60,000 nucleotides of DNA from Symsagittifera roscoffensis (taxonomy: Eukaryota > Xenacoelomorpha > Acoela > Convolutidae), in contig NC_087065.1 of the NCBI RefSeq assembly GCF_963678635.1, positions 19,979,623-20,039,622 of the forward strand, written 5' to 3'. Both the position numbers and the translations under genes were made by a program. The notes under the pieces are model-generated. The model searched no databases and was not told the origin of the DNA. It saw only the letters and a program-made list of their open reading frames with translations. Of the stretch, positions 43,701 through 55,700 are shown piece by piece (position 1 is the stretch's first letter; the number at the start of each line of letters is the position of its first letter).

Positions 43701-46700
43701 GTTACTTCAAATACCGACAGTTTGCTAGAGGCTATGAGTATCTCTGTGGTAGCCAGTTTGTCGAAACATCGTAGCAGTAAGTTTTACATACCCCCTAGAT
43801 CTAGTTTTCCTCCCAGTTATACCGCATTCCTTACTGATCTTCTGGTTCCTGGTGACGCTCTGATACGGGGGGACGCCAATGCCCATTCTCGACTCCAGAT
43901 TTTTAATATCAAAAATGATCGACGCGGAAAAGTACTCTAATTAAATTACCGAATCTTTCGAAGCATAAATTGAGTACCCTCAAATTCTGATGCGCAACAT
44001 TCCTCATCTGAAATTTTCCTGGCATCGCTGTTTTTAATTTTCTTCATCCGGGACCCCGATCAAATCCTAGGCTCCGACCACCTCCCGATTATTTTCGAGT
44101 AACTGTTTGATAAGGACATACACTTTTCTCCAAATAGAATGCATAAATTGGTGTCACCACTACTACACGACGTCTCTTTTGCCGAAGTCAGCTTCTCTTG
44201 ATGTTGAAAGAGATCGTGGCCGCCACAACAATCAATCCATAGAAATCACTCAGTTACAGATATTCACAAATAAATTCCCCGACAATGAATCAGAGAGCCA
44301 AAGGCATGAGAAATGATGAGGTTAATTCCTCCAGACCCCTGATAACCGCACTGGTGCCAGAAAGCTTTGGAGCTGTTACGCTTTCTAAACTGATCCAGGC
44401 TTGTTGTAGGTAGGAACTCAGTTAAATTTGACAATAAAACTGGAACCTGAAAAAATGATATAGCCACTACTACACGACGGGTGCCACCACTACTACACGA
44501 CATCTCTTCTGCCTAAGTCAGCTTCTCTTGATGTTGAAAGAGATCGTGGCCGCCACAACAATCAGTCCATAGAAATCACTCAGTTACAGATATTCACAAA
44601 TAAATTCCCCGATCATGAATCAGACAGCCGTAGACATGAGAAATGATGAGGTTAATTCCTCCAGACCCCTGATTACCGCACTGGTGCCAGAAAGCTTTGG
44701 AGCTGGTACGCTTTCTAAACTGATCCAAGCTTGTTGTAGGTAGGAACCCACTTAAATTTGACAATAGAACTGGAACCTGGAAAAAATAATAAAGCAAATG
44801 CGCCTAAATAGCCTACTGTTCTCGCCACTAATGACCTTTCAAAGGAATGTCATAGAATACTAGTGGAACTCATTCATGGCACACCCTTGCCGAGAGGTAT
44901 AGTTCGCTGGCTAAGCAATTGTTTATTAAGCCGACAAGCCACCACTGTTTTCAACACCCATAGAATTGTTTTTTGTGGAGTTCCCCACGACTCTGTTTCA
45001 TGACTGACTATTTAATCTTACGCCCCTCTGCCACCAAGAATGTTTGCCTCACCTCATACAGGGATGATTCCGCCCAAAGCCATGACTTTAAGGCAGGATC
45101 GCAGTCACTAAATTATTATCTCCACCACCTTTTTAATTTGTTCTCTTCGTGTAAGATAGCATTTGCATCCTCTAAAGGATCAGTTACCTTCTTTCGTCCT
45201 TCAACAACGATATAAACAAAACTCCGATTGTCTTTACACAGCAAGCTTCTCCCTCTACAAAAATATAAAATTCTTGGGGTTGCTTTTGACCCCACCCTAT
45301 GTTTGCAGATCACTGCAAGAGATCTGCTGACAGGGCTGGTCGCAGGATAGTAGTTCTCAAGGCATTAGAAGGTTCCTCTTGGGGTTAGCCTAAAGAAAGC
45401 CTACTTTTAACTTACAAAGCATTAATTGTACCTATTTTAGATAATGCCTCCACGGCCTAGGCGCATGGCGCCAGCAAAATCTTTAAATCATCTGCAGGTC
45501 TGCAGGTCACCCAAAATCAAGCCCTCCGTGTAAGCATTGGCTAAACTCTTATGAGCTCATTACGCACCTGCGCAGTGAAGTCGAGATCCTGAACGTCTCA
45601 AACCACCACAGCCGTTCAACGTCTCTTTGAATTTCCACGTACCGTTTGCATCACCCAAATAATTTTTATCACTCTTACCCTCAGCTCCAATTCAAGTTAG
45701 ACATTCCTTTTTAAATGGTTTTCAAGACGATACAGGCTCGCTTTTAACCGACCAAAACCAGTCACTAAACGACTCCAAGTTCCTATTAGAAGCATCGACC
45801 CTTCTGAACAGTCCCTTCCCAGAACCAACCGCTGTATGCTTTTCCAATTTTAGTTTTGTTACAGTCTGCTTTTAACCAGATAACTTCGCGCGCTTGGATA
45901 ACAAAGTTTCCCGACTTTGCCCTAACTGTCTCTTTTCACTCGACAATTGTTGCCATATTTTTAACTGCTCAGAAATCCTTCCTCTTTTACTCCCTCAGAC
46001 CTGTGGTTAAGGCCGGTGGAAGTAGTGAAATACTTAGCCTGTAGACGGATGAGCAAAACCCGCCCAAAATGGGCTGAAGAAATGAAATGCGAATTATTTT
46101 TTTTCGCAAGTTTACCAGTCATTCTAGGTTTTATGATATCGGAGAAGAATCTGAGGAAAATTGTCGCTAGCTACGAATAATCTCCTAGCAATTTTCGATG
46201 ATCGGAACAGCAGTTTTTGACAAGTTTTGTTAGCTTGCGGGGCGAGTTTGCTTGTGATGGGGAACTAGACTTTGTTCAAGTAAAAAAACTTGTTATAACA
46301 AATATGTAAGAAATTCAATTTGCTTTTTATGAAAACTTCAATAACTACCAGGATCCTTTCCACTTGGTCGAGTGACAAAAAGCATGGCCTCGGTTCCTAA
46401 GGACTGGGCTTCCAGTCCCGACTGGACCTCGTTTCTTTTATTATGAATGAAGTTTGAACTGTTGGGCTAGCGTTTTTCTGTTAATTTTCAGTCACCTTGT
46501 TCACAAAGCACAAAAATATCTTCCAATATTAGTATTTTTGGCTATACTTCGTAGTCACTCTGTAATACATAAATTTAAGAGGTAAGAAGTTACGCTTGGC
46601 ATCTGTGTTTTAAATAGCCATGAAAGATGTATACGAGTTCAATTTAGAAGATCGTAATTGCATTGAAAAGGCGGTTATTTTTTGTCATTTTATAATGGTT

Positions 46701-49700
46701 CGAAACTGTCAAATGATATTGATTGAGCTAAAGTTTTTTTAATGGTGTTAATGTTATGATCAGCGCGTCGCTGAATGAAAATTTCGCGGTTAATTTTATT
46801 ATACGTCGATTTGCTGAGGCCATAATTTTGCTTTTTTACTGCTGTTTTTGGGTATTTAGTGAACAAAAGAATGTTGTTCTTGTATAGGATCTTTTGGAGC
46901 TGCAATTGCAGCAGAGGCCACGACGCATATCAGGCTGGCTCATCGAAAATGTTTTTTAATGAGAATGGAGGAGACAAATGCGGCGAGGCTTAAAGATGTG
47001 GTGCGCATGTACCCACTAGCGATTGTTATTATACTGCCTGATGCTGAAGCCACGCTGCAACTGAGTGAAGAGCAGCAGCAAAATTGGCTGGAAGTTGAGA
47101 GCATGCTGCTGGAAGGGGAATATCCCATTCCAATCTATTTCGCATTGCAGTCGGAAACTGTGATGCAAGTCTTGTCCGACTTGAAGGAAATAACATCTAC
47201 AGACAGTGGATCCTCGGCGGCAAAAGGTAGGTTTTTGTTCCGACCATTGAAAATGAGGAGGAACTTGTATTCGGGTAGTTTAGTTTTTTTCCCCACGCAG
47301 AATCAGGTTACACAAATAATCTTCGCAATTCGTCGAGTGATATATCATATTAAGCCCTTTCAGTCGTAATTTGAACGTCCCAAAATTTTTTGGTCTTATT
47401 TCGAGCTTATAAGGTGAACATGCAGGCAGGGGCGGATCTAGGATTTTCTCGAGGGGGGGGGATCTAGGATTTTCTTGATTTTCCGAGCTCTCCCAAAGCA
47501 TTGAAAAGACCCTGTTTTGGTTAAATTTTCTGAGCCGCAGGCACAGTTTTGAAAAACAGGCTAAAAAACGCGTTTTTAGGCACTTTTAAAAAAATTTTGA
47601 CCAACAAAATTGCGTTTTATTGGCGCGCGCTCCCCCCTCAAAGTAAGTATATATTGGCGCCAAAGGCACCTTTAGAAAATTTTTAGGGTCCGTCAACAAA
47701 TATGGATATCTCAAAATAGTACCTCCCCCTAAAACCGCCCCTGCATGCAGGCTTATAATAGCTTATTTATGCCTATTTTAAGTCGTGAAAACTAAGTTTT
47801 ACTCGAGTTAAGTTAATTTGTGGATTTTTAGCGCCAATTTCGTTAAAAGTTCAAAAAATTTCGGCATAAAAATTTGAAAAAGTTAATTGAATTTTTTTTT
47901 TCGTTTTTCTAGTAATTAGTAATTTTTCTAGAAAAACAGTTTTCCAATTGGCCTGTTGGCTATTTTCCACTCCCCCACGCACATTTGAAATTGGGGGAGT
48001 GAAAAAGAGGCGGCTTGTTTTACTATGACTGCCGTATATGCCCAAGTTCTATTTTCTTGTTCGGATCTTTTGTTATCACAACACGCAGAAAAAAGACACA
48101 AATTTGAAAAACGTGTTTTTTAAGACTATGGTTGCAACATTCTGTGCTACTTGCTCAGTAACCAGCTTTGCTTTTTTAAGTTTTTCAGCTGATTAAGAGT
48201 AGTTAAGGTAGTATTGTTTTGTCGTAATGTTGAGTAAAACGCGTTTGAATGGTACAAGTACTGTGTCATTTTCAAGCTTTCTCAGTAAAAGTTTCATAGG
48301 GATTTTTGGCGTTTTTTTAAAAGTAATATCGGAGACAAAGCTGGCTTTAAACAAGATTCGAAGTTGCATTCCCGGCTTTAGTTCACAATTATTTGACTTG
48401 AGGTAACTCGCTTTTTTAAAAACAGCCATTTTCGAAACTTTCCCCATTTCGAAAGTTTTTTTCTCATGTCAGTGAGCACATCATGTGAGCTCAAGTCGAG
48501 CCGAAGTGTCTGTCGTTTAGCACTGGTGAATGCAATTTTTGGAAACGGTTTCCAAATTGTGGCCAGCTCGCCAGCGCCCGCTCAGATTCCAGTGACGAAG
48601 TTCGCCAATATTATGGTATGTTAAGGAGTCTATTTATATCTTTTTTAGAGACCAGCAGCTCTAATCTCTAATATTATGTTCTCTACAAATGTATTTTAGG
48701 CGTCACTTATCAACACTCGGAAGAACGTGGAGCTAGATAGTCTGATGATTGTGGCACATTATGACGCCTTCTCCCCTTCTGCTGTAAGAGCTCTGAAAAT
48801 TGTATAATACATATAATACAAATCTCAATTGAAAACAAATTGTTCTCTGGTTGTCGTAACATCAAGGTCTGATTATGTGATGAATCGCCTCAAATCAGGT
48901 GCAGGAGGCTGAAATTGATGTGCATTTTAGGATTTGTCCAAGGAGGTGGATGCAAGCGGCACGGGGCCAGCATGTCTGCTCTCGCTTGCCAAAACACTCT
49001 CTGGACTCTATGGTAGCCCCGAGAACCAACCCAGGTATGCTATTCAATGCTATAAGTTACTGCTTGAACATGAACGAGGCTTAGCTCCGAATCAGAAGAG
49101 GGTTTAGTTTAATCAAGTTCTGTTTACGTGTTTTAGCTTGAATGTCAACTTCCTCTTAAGTGCGGCGGGAAAAGTGAACTTTCTGGGATCAAACCACTAC
49201 CTCCAAAATAATGAACAAGTAATCCGTCACACTGTTTCAACACCTACCTGCGTTTTCTCATTTGTATTTACACTAGTGAGCAATGGAGCGTAGTTTATTA
49301 GTATGAACACACTTTTTTCCAACTCAAATTGCAAATAAATGTTTTTTTTTGGTGGCGCTTTTGCTATAATCGCGATCTGTGGCATTGGAAATTTCAAAGC
49401 ATCTGTTCTCTGCTTTGCGAGTAGCTAGAGTGCGTGGCCGAGTGAGTTGGACGTGATACTCTTAATCTCGAGGTCGCTGGTCTGATTCCGTCGCGTAGCA
49501 AAAGTTTTACTAATTTGAGGCTTATTCTACTTTTTCTTATTTCACATATAGAGCTGCTCTTTTTTGTCCTTTTCTCGCTAGTGTTTACGAAGCACAGCTT
49601 CGCCTTTGTGTTTCAAAATTTTCTCATTCAAAAGTAAAAATAAGGCATGGCATGTCAACCATGTGTAAGTGAAAGTTTCACTGTAAAATTAATGTGTGGT

Positions 49701-52700
49701 TTTACAGGCAAGTAAGAAGATGCGACTAGTGTTGGCGTTAGATAGCTTGAATGGCCTAGAAGCTGATTCAGATACACTCTACTTCCACAGAAAGACGGCG
49801 AAATCTACCTCCAATGCACAACTGCAGGACCTACTTAGATTTCAGCAGGTGCTTCAGCTCCTATAAATCATATATGTATTAAGTATTATTGAACGCAGTG
49901 AAGGCACTCATATAGGTCGTCGTGATTTCTTTTTCAGGAAAAAGTGTTTTTTTTAGATGTCACAGCGGAATAATAAATCGACCTATTATTGATACAGTTT
50001 TCAAAAGACCGTTTTTTTGTTTACTTGCGTGCATTGACTCTTTGCCAATTACAGCTGTCTGTTGGCTATGATTTTCAGTCTCTCATTCATTGATACTTTT
50101 GCAGCTGGCTTTTGGATCTTTCTATTTTTCATTCGATAACTTCTATCATTAAAAAAATTAGTATCGGAGTCTTTTGCTTTGAATCAAACAAAATTGGAAA
50201 GGGTTTATCAATGCTCATAATAAAGAAAAAGCCCTGAGCTTCAATAATTAAGATGGGCTGACTGACAGTGGGAAAAAATACACTGACTGACAGTGGGAAA
50301 GTTTGACAATTAGTAGCATGCAATTACGTTTGGATAGATTCTGGAACAAACTGCGACTGATGCTGGCTTGAAATTCGAAGTGGTGTTCCGGAGACCAAAC
50401 GCAGACCAGTGGTTTCAGTGGGAACATGAAAGGTACTCCGGCTACAGAGCAGCCACTATATCCGGTCACAGCAACCCATACCACCCCATGCGCAAGTCAT
50501 TGCTGGACAACGGTCAGAAAATCAACAGTCGAAAACTGATCACTAAGATGGAGGTGGTCCAGAAGGCCGTTCTCCAATACCTCTACAATGTGTCTCAAGT
50601 ACTCCACGAGGAAGACCAGAAGAACTACTACCAGCAATACCAGGTGACAACTGACATCTAATCTGTTTTAAACAAGTTGATATTTATAGCGGACCAAGTG
50701 TAAAGTTTAGCCTCTCAATCAAATTAGAGAGGCGATCATTCGCTGAGTTCGATCAATCTTTTTGGCCAATCAAATGTTTGCACTTTGACATGTTGCAATT
50801 TACCCAAATGCATGTGATCTTTCACTATTGTACAGGAGGGTGGAAAACTCTTTACATAGTTATACATTGATAGAGAAGCAAGTGCACTAAAAGTTGATTG
50901 CTTACTTTGAGATGTGAATGTTGACGACAAGGGCTCTTTTCCCTCACCCTCCCCCCACCTCACATATGTATCAATTTTATGTTGTAACGAGGGGTTTTGC
51001 AAGGTTAAGTAAGAAGACCAAATATTCTTGTCATAGCCTAATTAGTCCGCATACCAATTTTTGGAACAATCCGATATGTGAGCAAAATTTTACTAGTAAA
51101 ATTTTGCTGGTGGTAGGAGGGGAGGAAAAAGAGCCCACACAAGCAAGCGCTTCTGCTATTAAGTGTATAAGAACAAAGTGGCGGTCACTTAAAATGGTCG
51201 CGATGATTTTTTTTCGGGAAGTTTGATATTTCACGTTTAGAAAGTTTGTTTGATTTAAAGTTCTTTTAACTTCCTTTCTTCAACTATCGAACAGGAAAAA
51301 AGTAAAGGCTATGAGAAGCATGAATGACTTCTAGTTTCTAAAATGGAACTATACTCCCAGCGGAAAAAATTTACTAATGATCCAGTTTTCTCAAATTGGG
51401 TATATTTCAGTAAAAAAGGGCAATCATAAATGGTTTCCTAATTTCCAAGAGTCATAAAGCCATATAGTTTCTCTTTGACTTTCGAATGTTCAAGTTTTTT
51501 GGTTTTCCATTTTTTTTGCAACGCTTGAGTTAATGGACGAAGTGATCTATCTTTACATAGTTTTCCGTTTTAGGCAACTTAGTTGTTTTTGCGTAGAATA
51601 AAAATCAAAAAAATCAACCCTTGTGTTATCCTGCCGAGAGCCGCGGTAAACATACAACCCAGCTTGCAGTATTTACATTGGTTACGTACTTCGCTCTTCA
51701 TAGCATACTTTTAACTGGAAAAGTTTTTCAGCACTTTCGGATTTATCCATTCCAGTCTCAGAAATTGACTGGGAATAGAAAAATTTGGGTAACTTGTGTT
51801 CTTCTTTCTGCCAAACCTTGCATATCTCGTCAATTTGTTTAGGGTCTTGTGAGCGAGGAAGAGGTTGAAACCCTGATGCATTACGTGGCCACACAGCCCC
51901 ACTCCAGCCAGTACCTGGGCAAGGGACATCCTTATGTGCGGAGTCTTTACCGGTCTCTGAGCCGCTATGGTAAACTGGCTGCCATCCATGAATTCTCTCT
52001 CGACTTCTCGCCCTCTTCTGCTGGTGCGGCGAGTGTGAGGAAGGAAGACGTGGTGTTCTATGACCAGAAGCAAGCTATTGCATTCGCATACAAGTGAGTG
52101 TTTACTATTTACATGTATTGAGTTTATTGAGCTTGAGTTATATTAACATTCCACTTTTCCAGTCTAATTCATTTTTTGTTTAGTTTTGAGCAAAATTGTT
52201 TCTGCGTTCAAATTTCAATAACCCGTTATATACATTATGTGCATTCAATTTACTCTTTACTGTTATAGCATAAGTGAAAGCCATTGAATTTAATTGTTAG
52301 TTGTATATAATGATGAACAAGTGTATTATGGTCGATACCCCAATTGGAGGTTTTTTTTCAAGGCTTTGTTTTCGATTTTTTTGTCGCAAATATTTGTTTT
52401 TTTTTCTCTTTATTACACTAGTGAGCGTCGTGTAATAGTGCGTCTTTTCTTTTTTCTAAACTAAGTCGCAAATATTGGCGCCACTTTTGGTGGCACCTAT
52501 ACGGCTGATAGCATGTGCTTTGATATTTGAATAGTATTAAGTTAACACGGTTGATTTATTTTTCATTCATCAAATGAGCCGATAAACAACATAACAATAT
52601 CATAAACTCTATTTTCTAACTCAATCTATCTCACAGTTTTTTGAAATGCATACTTTATACATAATGTGGCTTCATGCTTTCCAATTTATTACATGCAAAA

Positions 52701-55700
52701 TTTGAATGGATGCCTTCAGTTTGGTATATTCCAAATTGTTACTTGCAAAATTGTTACTTGTGTCTATTTGTAGTTGGTGCCACTTTTGCTGAATGGCATT
52801 GGCAATTTATTAGCATATATAGCTGCTTTATTGTGACTAGTATTTGCCGATTGTTAAGCGTTCGTGGCCGAGAGGGCAGGGTGTGAGACTCCAAATATCG
52901 AGGTCGCAGGTGCAGATCCGATACATTGCAAAGTTTTACTAATTCGAGGATTATTTCCTTTTCTTATTTTGCTTATAAAGCTGCTTTTTTGTCGTGTTCT
53001 CGCTAGTGTTTGCGAAGCGCAGCTTCGCCTCTGTGTACAAATTCAAGTTTATGTGTACGCAATCGTTCCTTATTAACTCTCAGGCAATTAACCGAGGAAG
53101 ATATGGCTTGATTATATTCATCTTTAGTGTACCTCAAAGTGGGTATTATTTTGCTGTGACTGTTTGCTTAGATTTACCGTTTCTGGATATTTAAGTTTTT
53201 TTTACTTGCAAGAGCAAGTTTATTAGTAATCGGGAATTGAACTTATTTTTTCCCGCAAACAATCGTAAAATCGTGTAAGTGCTGATATAAAACGGTCATA
53301 TAACAGCGTTGATATGGCAATTTGGGTCATATTACATACTGCTATATTTTTTTAACCAAAATTAATTTCGATTTTTTCGGATTTGGCTAAGTGCAACGTT
53401 TTGCATGCTAACTAAATTTCGCGATGAAACTTTATTGGAACAAATTTATTTTTTCGGAGTTATGTTTTTCTTCAGAATTTGTCAGCTGAGTTTCCGATTT
53501 AATTTTTTTCTTATTTCTAACTGTTTTGTGTTTCGAATAGAAATTCAAGGATTTTTGACGAAATTTTTTTAAATCATATAGAACACTTTGATTCCTGGAG
53601 ATTCAAATAGATTTTCCGAGTTGATTTAAATTTATATTTCTTACTTTTACTAGTAATTAAACTTATCAGTGTGGATCCTTTTTCCAGGTAAAGAACATGT
53701 CTGGTAGAATAACGAATCATTGTATAGCTTGGTCATAATCAATTCAACTTCAACATTCCATGATTCTACGCAATGAACATACCTGGCATCTTTTATTGAC
53801 TCAGTCACATCGCTGTGCATAATTTGAAGAGTAAAAACTAATTTAAGTTTCTCAGGGGATGGAATGTAAAAGCTTCAAGCGTTGAATCTTAACAACTTGA
53901 AAATTTTTTGACAACTTTCCGGTGGCATTTATCAGTTTTTAAGCTCAACGGGTGTCAACCCAAGTTTGGTCGGCTTAGTTGTCACTCGTTTTCTGAAAGC
54001 CTATTTAATGCTAGTCTTTGTGCTTGGGGACTGTTTTTGTTAAATTGATATATTCTTTTGTTTTCGAGTGTATTGTTTACTGTCTGACTCATTTTTTTCG
54101 CTAGCTTGCATTACTTTGCTTGAGGTTTATCGGAAGTTTTGCGAAGCTCTGCTTCGCTTCTGTGTTTAGCTTTTTTGTTATTTCGAAAAAGTAGGCTCTG
54201 GTTTGTAACACTCCTGATGTACACAGGGATCGTATTGGTTCTTGGCTGAATTGTTTCAATTGAGAAAAGCTTTTATCAATTGGCTGAATAATTTTTTGAT
54301 CGTTTTTTTTTTGTTCAATTTTATGTACACCGCTCTTCTCATTATGGAGTTAATGGTCCGAAAAATGACACAATTTACCAAGCTCATGCCTGTGTTTTAA
54401 TACGAGATACTTTTTTCTAGCTTAAATGACATTATTTAGTGCTTTTATGGAACTATTTGAGCTTTAAGCAAAAAAAAGCTCAATTGATGTATCTGTGTAA
54501 TTCTTATATTGTTATCCGCTCTTTTGGTGGTTTGGGTTGGGAATACAGCAAGGGAATATGGTACATCTGTCCAGACATTAAACTCTAAATCTGCAGGTCA
54601 GAGGCTCAAATTCCACATGGAACAAGTTCGTCTAATTTTTCAAAGGGTATTTTTTTCTCAATTGAAAGCTCCCTGTTGCTAATTTTTAAGTGGAAAAGGG
54701 CGACGTGATATTCACTAATATAGGTCTTGATCTATTTTTTTCAGGAATAACTACAAAAGAGCATTCATACATATTTATGCTTTTATTGCTGTAGGGTATA
54801 TATGCACTATTTTACTTCAATTCGAATTCATCTGCTAAAAGTTAGAAAATTGTGGTCTCCAGTTATGAAAGCAGAAATGTTGCGAAAAAGCGTGAACGAC
54901 ATCTATTTTCGAAACTGGATTTAAATTTTAAGATTTCCCAGCGGAATAACAAATTTACCCATCGATCCAGTTTTTTTTTAAAAGTGGGTTAGTTTTATCA
55001 TTAAGTTTCGATAATAAATTGTTTTGAAAGCTGAGGAGCTTAAACCTGATTTTTTTCTTCGAAATTTGAAAAATATTCCAACGTTTGCAATCCATTTTTT
55101 TCGGTTTCCTTGTTCTTGTACTTATTGCCAGTTTTCTGTTGGCTATATATTTTTTCTTGTTTGCTTAGTGAATTTTTAGCTGTGATAATGACTTTAAAGT
55201 TCTTAATATGTTAGCGATACTCCGGATGGATTCATTGTTCTAGTCTAATACAATACATGACATGCGAGTATCTTTTTTTTTCACCAAAGTTTTGGCTTTT
55301 AGTGAAATCTTCAGTTAATATCCGTCGAATCTTTTTTCAGTCTGATAAAATCTTGCATCACAAGTTGTAGACTACGCTATGAATTAGAGTTTACCAAAAG
55401 TAAGCAAAGTCATGTGACAATTTCATCTCTCAAATAATCTTTTTGAAAATTTATGTTATTTCAGAGTGAAACCTGCTGTGTTCGACCTGTTTCTTTCAGT
55501 GGCCATTGCAGCTTACGTTGGACTTGTGTACTTATCCGTGTTGGTGAGTGACTTAATTAAGAGAAGTGAATGTAGTGAGTACTCTTATATAGGTATTAGT
55601 GATGTTTTTTTTTATAGTTAAGTCTAAAAATTTATTCGCGCTCAATTTTGATTTTTAGCAGTTTGACCTGTGATTTCTTTTCAAGTTTAGTGCATTTCCA

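Noticed and set aside
44973-45313. Separate genes in NCLN intron 1
   Set aside because: Short frames here are fragments of the decayed LINE RT in several frames.
52855-52930. Functional tRNA gene
   Set aside because: A and B boxes are present but acceptor and anticodon stems do not pair, and the sequence continues into a repeated SINE body.
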